From Chloroflexota bacterium (GTDB lineage Bacteria; Chloroflexota; UBA11872; VXOZ01), in contig JAAXIC010000031.1 of the NCBI GenBank assembly GCA_012270555.1, positions 1 to 58,175 of the forward strand: DNA of 58,175 nt, written 5' to 3'. Below are positions 9,001 through 16,655 of this stretch, piece by piece. How positions within the stretch are numbered: the first letter of the stretch is position 1; every line of letters starts with the position of its first letter. Position numbers and translations under genes: made by a program. A model generated the notes under the pieces. That model saw only the letters and a list, made by a program, of their open reading frames with translations, made no database searches and had not been told where the DNA came from.

Positions 9001-9765
9001 GAATCCGTGCGCAGAATCTTTACGCGCAAGGGCCAGAACATGGCCATACTTACCCTGGAAGATGAGAAAGGGCATATCGACGTTACCGTCTTTCCCAAAT
9101 TGTATGCCGAACGTGCTGCCCTGCTCGTGAATGGCAACTTCATTGTCGTCCGGGGACGCATTGAGCAGGACAGCCGTGACGACGTTTTGAAAATCCTGGC
9201 GGAGAGCGTGCGACCTCTGGACGACGCAACCGCTGCGCCGGCGGGCAGTGCGCAGCCCGCGGCGGAAAACGGCGCGCAAGCCGTGGCGGTTTCAGCGGGC
9301 GTGGAGCACCCACCCTCCACACGCGAGGACGGCCTGCCCGACTGGGTGCTGGACGGCAATGCAGAGTCTGAAGAAGCGCCGGTCGCGGTAGATGAGCCTG
9401 AGGCTGTGGAGGTTGTGGCTGCGGAGGGCGCAGCGGCGTCTGCTGCAGCCGCTCTGCAGCGCGAGGACGAGAGTGCATCCGAGCCGGAGAGCCAACCGGC
9501 TGAGGAGCCGGTGGAACGCACGGGGCCGGCGGTTGAGTTGGTTGTCCAGCGTACGCCGGACGACGCGCAGGATTTGGGGCGGCTGCAACGGCTTGCCGAG
9601 CTTCTGAGCCGCAATCCCGGCGATACGCGCGTGGCGCTGCGGATCATTCTCAACGGCGTGCACGTGCACATCGCAACGCACGATCGCATTGCGCTGACGC
9701 CGGCGGTGGAGGACGAGATAGAGACGCTCCTGGGCACTGCTCCGATTCGAGAGACGAACGCGTGA
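6061..9765 (+). CDS. dnaE: DNA polymerase III subunit alpha
   Basis: Replicative DNA polymerase, 1234 aa. It starts with a PHP domain (HLHLHTHYSLLDGMS at 6-20). The catalytic aspartates are D398 and D400 in PDIDVDLMD and D548 in KMDFLGLRNL, matching the three-Asp palm of DnaE. HhH and OB domains follow, the latter around 975-1055 (VTLAGRVESVRRIF). A roughly 100-residue Ala/Glu/Pro-rich linker (about 1060-1155) then leads to a small C-terminal domain, making the C-terminus longer than usual. The PHP domain retains several His/Asp residues, so metal binding or proofreading is possible but not shown. Its TGA overlaps the GTG of the LCP gene. Confidence 0.97.
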   Translation: MKQFTHLHLHTHYSLLDGMSRMPELMDCAKELGFEAIALTDHGVLYGAIEFYEEARSRGIKPIIGCEVYVATRSRFDKEPKLDDRQYHLTLLAKDNQGYSNLVKLATQAQLEGFYYKPRVDHELLEQYHEGLICLSGCPSGEIPRALQDGNEAKARELALRYRDLFGPDNFYIEIQDHDMDWEREVTGKLVKLARDLDLPLVATNDGHYTRREDAEAHDVLLCIQTNSNVNDANRMRMETEEFYLRSADEMWERFAELPEALTNTMKIAEQCNVELALDQRILPHFEVPAGHDERSYLHEVCTAGLEKLYPDPDAAARERLEYELDVIGDMGFSSYLLIAADFVNWAKEQGIPTTVRGSAAGSLVCYTAGITDIDPLHYGLIFERFLNPSRYTMPDIDVDLMDVRRDEVINYVTEKYGADHVAQIITFGTMKARAAVRDVGRALGMTYGEVDRVAKLVPIMSTVDDALRESQDLQRIVEEDPQVKRLLDLAKNLEGVARHASTHAAGVVISREPLTEYVPLQRNVGDDGVMTQFEMNAIEKIGLLKMDFLGLRNLTVLDRAVRFIEDTRGESIDLKKIPLDDGKTFDLLSSGETTGIFQLESDGMRRCVKDLQPGRIEDVMALVALYRPGPMAYIPQYVARRHGREKAVARHPLMSAVLERTYGIMVYQEDVMAVAQAVAGYTLAEADKLCYAVRKKIARELQEHRDRFVQGAVENGVAKNLAEEIFDDFEPFARYGFNQAHATCYGTIAYQTAYLKANYPTEYMTAVLSTELGNTDKIIEAVRECGRLEVTVAPPNVNESESNFAIKEDAIYFGLAAVKNVGTAAAKAIAAGRGEEPYQDFYDFCLRIDQRVVNRRALESLIKVGALDGMGERAALLASLDDVLASTQKAQSISNQGPTLFETFLGEEQAAMLTSFTLPETEPATPEEKGIWEKELLGDYLSENPFKAHSAQLRAAADTSTAEITRDREGQRVTLAGRVESVRRIFTRKGQNMAILTLEDEKGHIDVTVFPKLYAERAALLVNGNFIVVRGRIEQDSRDDVLKILAESVRPLDDATAAPAGSAQPAAENGAQAVAVSAGVEHPPSTREDGLPDWVLDGNAESEEAPVAVDEPEAVEVVAAEGAAASAAAALQREDESASEPESQPAEEPVERTGPAVELVVQRTPDDAQDLGRLQRLAELLSRNPGDTRVALRIILNGVHVHIATHDRIALTPAVEDEIETLLGTAPIRETNA

Positions 9766-10691
9766 ACGTCCGGGGTCTCTGCTTCCATCGCTGGGGCTTG
9801 TCGCTGCGCCTTGGCATTCTTTGTTTTCTCTTGCTGGCTGGTGTGCTCGCGCCGCTTTCGGCGACCTCAGTCCGAGCGGACGCGACACAACCGGACTTAC
9901 GCGCCGGAGAGCGTTTCACTCTCCTGCTGGTGGGCCTCGACCGGCGGCAGCCAAATGAAAACTCCCGCAGTGACGTCATCATGCTGCTCAGCATCGAGCG
10001 CAGGACGCGCTCGCTTTCGCTCCTCTCAATACCCCGCGATCTTTGGGTGAACATTCCCAACTATGGCTGGTACCGCATCAATGCCGCGTACTTCTTTGGC
10101 GAGGTCTACGAGGCAAACGGCGGGGAATTGGCGCGCAAGACGGTTGAATCGGTATTCGGCGTGCCTGTGCACGCTGTGGCGGCCGTTGACTTTACCGGAT
10201 TTACGGCGCTCGTCAATGCCTTTGGGGGCGTCGATTTAACCGTTGCGAAAACCTTAGTCGATAATCTGTACCCAACTCTCGACTACGGGTACACGCGCAT
10301 TGTTATTCCGGCGGGCCCGCAGCACATGGACGGCGAAACCGCACTGATCTACGCGCGCACACGGCATCCGGACAACGACTTCAAGCGCATGGGCCGCCAA
10401 CAGAACCTGATTACTTCGGCGCGCAGCGGTCTCTTTTCAGACGAGATGATCGTCATATTCCCGCTGCTCCTGGAACGATTCAATGAGATTATCGAGACCG
10501 ATCTTACGGTAGCCGAGCAGCTTGTGCTCCTGCGCGACCTCTACTTGCTCAGTGATGTGCCGATCAATGCGCGCGTCATCGAGCCGCCGCTGGTGTACGA
10601 CTATGTGACGGAGGGCGGCGCGCAGGTGTTGCTGCCCAACTGGGAGCTGGTGCGTCCCCTGCTTGGGGAGATGTTCGGCAATACGGAGTGA
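9762..10691 (+). CDS. LCP (LytR-CpsA-Psr) family protein
   Basis: Membrane-anchored phosphotransferase family that attaches undecaprenyl-linked glycopolymers to the cell envelope. The 309-aa protein has an N-terminal hydrophobic segment at about 16-36 and the LCP core: LLLVGLDRR (54-62), RSDVIMLLSI with R69 and D71, LLSIPRDLWV with R92, and a later ARTRHPDNDFKRMGRQQ segment. These arginines and aspartates match those that bind the lipid pyrophosphate in known LCP proteins. The GTG start at 9762 overlaps the dnaE stop by four bases (GTGA), so translation is probably coupled. Pairing of an envelope enzyme with dnaE is unusual and may be incidental. The polymer it transfers cannot be told from sequence. 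Confidence 0.9.
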   Translation: MNVRGLCFHRWGLSLRLGILCFLLLAGVLAPLSATSVRADATQPDLRAGERFTLLLVGLDRRQPNENSRSDVIMLLSIERRTRSLSLLSIPRDLWVNIPNYGWYRINAAYFFGEVYEANGGELARKTVESVFGVPVHAVAAVDFTGFTALVNAFGGVDLTVAKTLVDNLYPTLDYGYTRIVIPAGPQHMDGETALIYARTRHPDNDFKRMGRQQNLITSARSGLFSDEMIVIFPLLLERFNEIIETDLTVAEQLVLLRDLYLLSDVPINARVIEPPLVYDYVTEGGAQVLLPNWELVRPLLGEMFGNTE

Positions 10692-10790
10692 GCGCCTGAA
10701 GCCGACGCGGCATGGCGACGGAAAGCTAGCGGCTAAGGTGCTTTCTCGATGAGGCGCGCATGGTCGCGTGTAGAAAGATCAGCGTTCCGT

Positions 10791-10886
10791 CCGTCATTCC
10801 CGCGCAAGCTCGCCCCCGTGTGGGGGCGCGGAATCCATCTTCGCCGCACACGTCCTGGATTCTGGCTTTCGCCGGAATGACGGTCC
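10791..10886. repeat. Hairpin repeat, family A
   Basis: GTCATTCCCGCG at one end and CGCCGGAATGACGG at the other, with an internal GCCCCCGTGTGGGGGC palindrome and a second GGAATCCATC module. It is the largest family A copy in the window and fills the gap between the LCP and SDR genes. Confidence 0.8.
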
Positions 10887-10953
10887 GGGCTGCGCTCTCA
10901 TCGCATCGCAATTCACTTAAAGACCGGTAGCGGGCAGTGCAAGGAGCTTTAGC

Positions 10954-11715
10954 GTGTCACGTCCATTTGCGGGCAAGGTCGCGTTGGTTACAGGCGGGGC
11001 GTCGGGGATCGGCCGAGCCGCCGCGTTGGGTTTTGCGCGTGAAGGCGCACAGGTGGTGATTGCAGACGTTGCTGTGACGGGAGGCGAGGAGACCGCGCGC
11101 CTCATCACGACAGAGGGCGCGGATGCCGAATTCGTGAAAGCCGACGTGCGCATGGCCGCCGACGTAGAGGCAGTGGTTGACGTTGCTTTGCAGACGTACG
11201 GGCATCTGGACTTCGCTATCAACAATGCCGGGGTGCTGGGCAGTGGCGCCTCTATGATCGACTTTACGGAAGATGACTGGGACGACGTCATGGGTGTGAA
11301 CCTCAAGGGCGTGTGGCTCTGCATGAAGCACGAGATTCCCGCGATGATGCAGTCGGGCGGGGGCGCGATCGTCAATTTATCCTCAGTGGCGGGCCTGGTG
11401 GGCAGCCAGCACAGCCCGGCCTATGCCGCCAGCAAGCACGGCGTGGTGGGTTTGACCAAGACGGCGGCACTGCAATACGCGCCGCACAACATTCGCGTGA
11501 ATTGCATCTGTCCGGCGGCGGTCTTTAGCCCCATGCTGGGGACGCTGGTAACGCGCAATCCGCAGGTCGGCGCGAAACTGAAGGCCTCCCAACCGAACGG
11601 CCGTTTTGCCAGTCCGGCGGAAATCGCGGCAGTAGCGGTGTGGCTCTGCTCCGACGCGGCCTCATTCGTGACCGGCGCGGCGCTGCCGGTGGACGGCGGC
11701 TACACGGCGCAGTAG
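10954..11715 (+). CDS. SDR family NAD(P)-dependent oxidoreductase
   Basis: Classical short-chain dehydrogenase/reductase of 253 aa. The cofactor loop is TGGASGIG (13-20), followed by NNAG (90-93). The catalytic residues are S143 or S144, Y157 and K161 in SPAYAASK, and the end DGGYTAQ is typical of the family. D38 at the end of the second strand favours NAD over NADP. It starts with GTG and has GGAG 11 bases upstream. The substrate is unknown; it is related to 3-oxoacyl-ACP reductase and cyclohexanol-type dehydrogenases. It faces the convergent GNAT gene and has no co-directional partner. Confidence 0.93.
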   Translation: MSRPFAGKVALVTGGASGIGRAAALGFAREGAQVVIADVAVTGGEETARLITTEGADAEFVKADVRMAADVEAVVDVALQTYGHLDFAINNAGVLGSGASMIDFTEDDWDDVMGVNLKGVWLCMKHEIPAMMQSGGGAIVNLSSVAGLVGSQHSPAYAASKHGVVGLTKTAALQYAPHNIRVNCICPAAVFSPMLGTLVTRNPQVGAKLKASQPNGRFASPAEIAAVAVWLCSDAASFVTGAALPVDGGYTAQ

Positions 11716-11814
11716 AGCCCACGCGCACAATCCCGCTCTAAACCACCGCCTCTGCCGCAAGACCGATCACGCCTAGCGGGAGGACGCCGGCCGCTGGATT
11801 CTAGATTCAGATCC

Positions 11815-13167
11815 CTAGTCGGAGTGCCAGAGATTGCCCGTGAAGGGCGGAAAGAGCGCGGCCAGCAGCACCTGAGCCCTGTCTGATGCTCGGCAATCAG
11901 GATCACTCTCTTTGATTTGGGCATAGCTGCGGCGTCCGCCAAGCAGTTCGAGGAAGGTCAAGTCCGGGAAGCAGGCATCGCTGGGCTCGACTTCCGTGTG
12001 GGGCAGGGTGGCGACGTCGGTAATCCGCCCCTCGTCAAAAACGAGCCGCAGACCGCCACGGAAGAAATCCAACGTCAGCGTGCCGGAGTAGCCTTCCGCA
12101 GGCGTGCCGAGGAGGTGCTTCTCCAATGCCGGCTGCACGTGGCGCAGAAACAATGCCAGATCGGGTATGCGTATATACCAGGCGTACCCCCAACTGGCAG
12201 ATCTCACCGAGTCCGGCAGGCCGACGTAAACAGGGTCATCGCGGCCTAGAATGAACACTATCTCGCCCGGTTCCGCGCTCTCCATTTCCCCTTCAGTGTT
12301 GCGGAGTAAATGAACATGCCGCGAGAGTGCCGGCAGCAGGTCCGGGATCACGTTCAGAGGACTGACGCCAGGAGCGAGCGCGCATTGGCGCACCGAGAGA
12401 AGCCATGGGCCGGGATTAGTGGAGAGTGGGTGGTGCTGGATGTAGCCTAACTGCATTTGCGCCGTGTCCTCGATGATGAGCCAAGGCCGGTAGACCTCGC
12501 TGTCGGTGGAGCGGCCGGAGAACTCCCATTCCCAATGCGCGTCAGAGCGTACCACGCTAAAAGGCTGCCGCCGGGCCGCATAGTCGTAAACGGATCTAAC
12601 GAAAGCGTAGTCGGACTCTCTAAGGGGTCGGACTCGATACTGCGATCTGTGATCTGGGTCAGGCAGCGGTGCGCGCACCTTGCGGCCGCAGTAGAGATCG
12701 ATTGCGTACGCGTAGCCGAATTGGCGGTAGTACCACGGGATGCCGGTGATGGCCTGCATTAGTTCGCCTTTTGACGCGCTGAGCCCATGGATGGCGTCCA
12801 TCTGCGCGCGAATCAAACCGCGTCGGCGATAGGCCGGGTCCGTGGCCACGTGCTCGATGCGGCCGCAGCCAAACGGGATGCCGCCGTACGACCAGGTCTG
12901 CGGAATAATGCAAAGAGAAGAGACGATCTTGCCGGTGCGCGTATCCTCCACGACGGTGAAGTCGCTGGCGCGCGTCGTCGGATGTTTGCCGGACATGAGC
13001 TCGTGGGCCCACTCGGCCACGGAGTCCGTGGGCGAACGGTATTCGGGAACGCGTTCGATGTAGACAACCAAGGCGTCGAAGTCTTCGGGCACGGCAAAGC
13101 GGAGGCGCAAACTGTCGCCGAGGTCAAGGGGTGTAACGGGCACCGGCTGAGATGGTCTCGGTTTCAT
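11815..13167 (-). CDS. GNAT family N-acetyltransferase, Eis-like layout
   Basis: Predicted acyl-CoA-dependent N-acetyltransferase of 450 aa. The N-terminal GNAT domain shows an acetyl-CoA binding loop at HVATDPAYRRRGLIRAQM (about 106-123, with R114-G117), followed by ITGIPWYYRQFGY. The length and the presence of a second, degenerate acetyltransferase-like half plus a C-terminal SCP2-like part recall the Eis family; I see no clear active site in the second half. The substrate cannot be inferred. It is transcribed alone, divergent from the gamma-glutamyltransferase. Confidence 0.82.
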   Translation of the reverse strand: MKPRPSQPVPVTPLDLGDSLRLRFAVPEDFDALVVYIERVPEYRSPTDSVAEWAHELMSGKHPTTRASDFTVVEDTRTGKIVSSLCIIPQTWSYGGIPFGCGRIEHVATDPAYRRRGLIRAQMDAIHGLSASKGELMQAITGIPWYYRQFGYAYAIDLYCGRKVRAPLPDPDHRSQYRVRPLRESDYAFVRSVYDYAARRQPFSVVRSDAHWEWEFSGRSTDSEVYRPWLIIEDTAQMQLGYIQHHPLSTNPGPWLLSVRQCALAPGVSPLNVIPDLLPALSRHVHLLRNTEGEMESAEPGEIVFILGRDDPVYVGLPDSVRSASWGYAWYIRIPDLALFLRHVQPALEKHLLGTPAEGYSGTLTLDFFRGGLRLVFDEGRITDVATLPHTEVEPSDACFPDLTFLELLGGRRSYAQIKESDPDCRASDRAQVLLAALFPPFTGNLWHSD

Positions 13168-13390
13168 GGTCGGAGGTATGTGAGAACGAAGTCAAATCTA
13201 CTTGTCTAATCGTACCATTCACGAGGATTCGCTGGCTATGTGCGATCCCGTTTGCGGATTTGAGAGTGGCGTGCTACGTTCATTAGCAACAATTCTTGAG
13301 CAATTCATGAACGTTAGAGCCGGCCGAACGATTCCAGTGGGGGTAGTTGCGTACGAGGTGAGTTGTCGGCATAAGGAGCGATGAAGAGCA

Positions 13391-15136
13391 ATGGCGGAAT
13401 TTACCACACGCCCCGTCATCATGGGAACGCACGGCGTCGTGACAACGGGGCATTACTTGGCGACGGCGATTGGGATGCGGGTGCTGGACCAGGGCGGGAA
13501 CGCCATCGATGCGGGCGTGGCGGCCGGCTTTGCGCTCAATCTGCTGAAGCCCCACGCCAACGGCATTGGCGGAGAAGCACCGACTCTCATTCACAGCGCG
13601 AACGCGGACGGGCCGCAGGTTGTCGCCATAAACGGACAGGGCATCGCCCCCAAACGAGCAACCATCGACTGGTTTCGCTCTCAGAACATCGACCTTATTC
13701 CGGGTGACGGCTTTCTGCCCGCCACGGTGCCGGGCGCGTTTGGGTCATGGGTAACGTCTTTGCTGCGTTACGGCAGGTTGAGCCTCAAGGAGACGCTGGG
13801 TCCGGTAGTGGACATGGCGCGCGACGGCTTTCCTATGTATGCGGAATTGAGCCGCTCACTGGCAACCCACGCGGAGAAATTTCGTACTCGCTGGCCGACG
13901 TCGGCGGAGGCATTCCTGGACAACGGCGCAGTGCCGGCAGTTGGCATGCTGTGGCGGCAGCCGGACTGGGCGGCCACCTTTCAAGCAGCCATTGACGCTG
14001 AGATGCGGGAGCAGCATCGCGGGCGCGAAGCGGGCTTGCAGGCGGCCCTCGACTACTTCTATCGCGGTGACGTAGCTGCGAAAGCCGCTGCCTTTGCGGC
14101 GAACACGGAGATACTCGACGCCAGCGGTGAGCCGCACCGGGGGTTGATCGCGGCAGAGGATTTCGCCGCATTTCGCACCAAGGTTGAGCCTCCCGTCACA
14201 GTCAACTATCGCGGGCTGGACGTCTATAAGTGCGGTCCCTGGTGCCAAGGGCCGGTTTTCCTGCAGCAACTCACGTTGCTTGAGCAATTCGACCTTGCCG
14301 CTATGGGCCACAATTCGACTGAGTACATCCACACGGTGGTGGAGGCGGCAAAGCTCGCCTTCGCAGACCGCGAGACATACTACGGCGATCCGGCATTCGT
14401 CCACGTGCCGTTTGATCGGCTCCTGAGCAAAGCGTACGCCACAGAACGCAGTGCGTTGATTGACCCGGCAGTGGCTTCCGCCGAACTGCGGCCCGGCGGT
14501 CTGCCGCCGACCACGTTGGAAAGACAGGCGGGGGATCCGGCGTTCTACGCCTTCGATACGACCCATCTGGACGTCATCGATGCGGAAGGCAACATGTTCT
14601 CCGCCACGCCAAGCGGGGGGTGGTTGCCGTCCTCGCCGGTTGTTGAAGGGCTGGGCTTCCCGCTGGGCACGCGCGGACAGATGTTCTCTCTCGATCCGGA
14701 CCATCCCAATGCGCTCATGCCGGGCAAGCGTCCGCGCACGACGCTGACGCCGTCGCTGGCGATGAATGACGGCCGCCCCCATATGGTTTTTGGCACGCCG
14801 GGCGGCGACATGCAGGACCAGTGGACATTGCAGTTCTTCCTCAACGTGGTGGATTTCGGCATGGACATGCAGGAAGCAATTGATGCTCCGTCGTTTCACA
14901 CAATGCACTTCCCCAGTTCGTTCTACCCCAGCGCGGCGTATCCGAAGCGGGTGGTGGTGGAGGGTCGTATTCCTGAGGAGATTCGCGCTGAGCTCGAGTC
15001 ACGCGGCCATGAGATCGTCGTGGGTGGAGACTGGGCGCACGGCCAGGTTACGGGCGTCCGTTTCGATCCTGATACCGGTTTGATCGAAGGTGGAGCGTCG
15101 CCGAGGACGATGGTTCCGTATGCAATGGGACGGTAG
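13391..15136 (+). CDS. Gamma-glutamyltransferase family protein
   Basis: Ntn-hydrolase of 581 aa related to gamma-glutamyltranspeptidase, which cleaves glutathione or transfers its glutamyl group. The N-terminal part carries GGNAIDAGVAAGFAL, the family fold signature. The predicted self-processing nucleophile is T390 in the motif DTTHLDVIDAEGN, and PGKRPRTTLTPSL follows. The family usually matures into two subunits by cleavage before that Thr. I see no clear signal peptide, so it may be cytoplasmic or belong to the cephalosporin-acylase or oxamate-amidohydrolase branches of the family. AAGGAG lies 12 bases before the ATG. It stands alone. Confidence 0.92.
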   Translation: MAEFTTRPVIMGTHGVVTTGHYLATAIGMRVLDQGGNAIDAGVAAGFALNLLKPHANGIGGEAPTLIHSANADGPQVVAINGQGIAPKRATIDWFRSQNIDLIPGDGFLPATVPGAFGSWVTSLLRYGRLSLKETLGPVVDMARDGFPMYAELSRSLATHAEKFRTRWPTSAEAFLDNGAVPAVGMLWRQPDWAATFQAAIDAEMREQHRGREAGLQAALDYFYRGDVAAKAAAFAANTEILDASGEPHRGLIAAEDFAAFRTKVEPPVTVNYRGLDVYKCGPWCQGPVFLQQLTLLEQFDLAAMGHNSTEYIHTVVEAAKLAFADRETYYGDPAFVHVPFDRLLSKAYATERSALIDPAVASAELRPGGLPPTTLERQAGDPAFYAFDTTHLDVIDAEGNMFSATPSGGWLPSSPVVEGLGFPLGTRGQMFSLDPDHPNALMPGKRPRTTLTPSLAMNDGRPHMVFGTPGGDMQDQWTLQFFLNVVDFGMDMQEAIDAPSFHTMHFPSSFYPSAAYPKRVVVEGRIPEEIRAELESRGHEIVVGGDWAHGQVTGVRFDPDTGLIEGGASPRTMVPYAMGR

Positions 15137-15230
15137 CCGTTTAGTGTGCGCAAGGGCCTGTGCGCAACGCCAACTTGGAAGTTCATGCACTGTCAAGGGA
15201 TTCTTCCGAATGGCGATTGGGAAAGTCAAA

Positions 15231-15262
15231 GATGGATTCCCGCTTGCGCGGGAATGACGGGA
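15231..15262. repeat. Hairpin repeat, family A, short copy
   Basis: A near-perfect stem: GGATTCCCGCTT / GCGCGGGAATGACGG, immediately upstream of the ribosome binding site of the methyltransferase gene. Confidence 0.75.
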
Positions 15263-15305
15263 AGTGGCGTTTCGACCCCTCGTTCTGGAGATTAGGGTAA
15301 CTACT

Positions 15306-16343
15306 ATGCCGCCAGACTGGCCTGATTCGTTCCCCGATCCAGCGCTGGTGCCCCGCCTGCAGCAATTGGTGTGGGGCAAAGCAAACACGCAGTGCATGTT
15401 TGTGGCCGCCAAGCTTGGGATTGCCGACTTACTGGCGGACGGGCCGCTCACGGTTGACGATCTGGCAGCCGAGACAAAGACCAATGCGGAGGCGCTCTAT
15501 CGGGTCTTGCGACTCTTGGCTAGCCACCAGGTATTTGTGGAATTGCAGCCGCGGCAGTTTGCGCTCACCCCAATGGCAGAACTGCTTCAGGCGGATGCGC
15601 CGTGTTCCTTCCGTGACTATGCCATCGTCCACGGCAGCGAGTGGTACAACCGCGCCTGGGCGCATCTGCTCTATAGCGTTGAGAAGAATGAGCCAGCGTT
15701 CGACCTCGCCTGCGGTCTTTCGCTCTTCGACTTCATGGAACAGAACCCAGATGCGGCAACCGATTTCAACAATTCCATGACGGCGCTTTCCCGCTTTGAG
15801 GCCGCCGGTGTCTGCGCGGCCTATGACTTCTCCGGCTGCGGCACCGTGGTGGACGTGGGGGGCGGACATGGCCGCTTGCTAACAGAGATACTCTCCACCT
15901 ATCCCACGCTGAACGGCATTCTCTTCGACCGGCCGAATGTTGTGGACGCAGCCAGAACGGGGCTTGAGTCCTCCGAATCTGGCAAACGCTGCCAAGTGGT
16001 GGGCGGCGACTTCTTTGCTGAAGTGCCTTCGGGTGGCGATGCCTATCTTCTCAAGCACATTATTCACGATTGGGATGATGAACGGTCGGCGGTGATCCTG
16101 CGGAATTGCCGTGAGGCCATGAATGACGGCGGTAAAGTGCTGGTTATCGAGGGGGTCATGCCGCCGGGCAATGAGCCGTCGAACAGCAAACTCTGGGACG
16201 TAGTGATGCTGGCGCTGACTTCCGGGGGGCGCGAGCGCACTGAAGAAGAGTACGCGGAACTCTATGCCCAAGTCGGTCTCACCCTAACGCGAGTAGTTCC
16301 AACGCATGCCGTGGTGAGTATTGTTGAGGGCACGACAGATTGA
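15306..16343 (+). CDS. SAM-dependent O-methyltransferase (acetylserotonin/hydroxyneurosporene OMT type)
   Basis: Class I methyltransferase of 345 aa with an N-terminal winged-helix dimerisation domain (about 15-100) and a Rossmann domain. SAM-binding motif I is DVGGGHG at 183-189, the acidic residue after strand 2 is D208, and GDFF follows at 234-237. H254 in HIIHDWDDE is the catalytic base position of plant-type and polyketide O-methyltransferases. The start is ATG 15306 with AGGG eight bases upstream; the frame extends back to a GTG at 15264 through repeat sequence, which I reject. No biosynthetic genes surround it, so the hydroxylated substrate is unknown. Confidence 0.9.
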   Translation: MPPDWPDSFPDPALVPRLQQLVWGKANTQCMFVAAKLGIADLLADGPLTVDDLAAETKTNAEALYRVLRLLASHQVFVELQPRQFALTPMAELLQADAPCSFRDYAIVHGSEWYNRAWAHLLYSVEKNEPAFDLACGLSLFDFMEQNPDAATDFNNSMTALSRFEAAGVCAAYDFSGCGTVVDVGGGHGRLLTEILSTYPTLNGILFDRPNVVDAARTGLESSESGKRCQVVGGDFFAEVPSGGDAYLLKHIIHDWDDERSAVILRNCREAMNDGGKVLVIEGVMPPGNEPSNSKLWDVVMLALTSGGRERTEEEYAELYAQVGLTLTRVVPTHAVVSIVEGTTD

Positions 16344-16655
16344 CCTCGTACGGGTCGAATGAGCGGCAAGAAAGAGCCTTGCGTGCGTTGTCCTCACCGC
16401 GCGAATCCTGTTCCGTAACTAATATTGGGCGGGCATCCACCTTCATTCTTGTCGCGCTGCCGGTTCATTGCTATGATGCTAGCAATGTTTCGTTACAACC
16501 ACTTGGCAAGAGGGAAAGGAGGCTTGGCGTAACTAGCCCTTGTTGGCACGGACGTCTGTGAAAGGGCACATTGCACGACTGCAGTCATCTTTTGCAGCCG
16601 CTCAGCAGTGGGATCGTCGATTTGTAATATGGAGTATGTTTTAAGGAGTGAAGAG
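16344..16655. other. Intergenic region with long 5' leader of the solute-binding protein gene
   Basis: Contains a well-spaced promoter (listed) and then about 170 bases of leader before the GTG start, including a potential CTGCAG/CTTTTGCAG hairpin near 16579-16602. No riboswitch class I know is recognised. Confidence 0.5.
16449..16477 (+). promoter_or_regulatory. Sigma-70 type promoter for the solute-binding protein gene
   Basis: TTGTCG at 16449-16454 and TATGAT at 16472-16477 are separated by exactly 17 bases. Four and five bases respectively match the consensus. It would start transcription near 16484, leaving a leader of about 170 nt. Confidence 0.55.

Noticed and set aside
7831-9279. Long antisense frame (482 codons) in dnaE
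   Set aside because: Arg/His-rich, low-complexity translation typical of the shadow of a GC-rich gene.
13856-14908. Antisense frame of 350 codons in the gamma-glutamyltransferase gene
   Set aside because: Shadow frame; the plus-strand protein is an unmistakable family member.
15306-16343. Biosynthetic gene cluster around the O-methyltransferase
   Set aside because: No polyketide, peptide synthetase, terpene or tailoring genes lie nearby.
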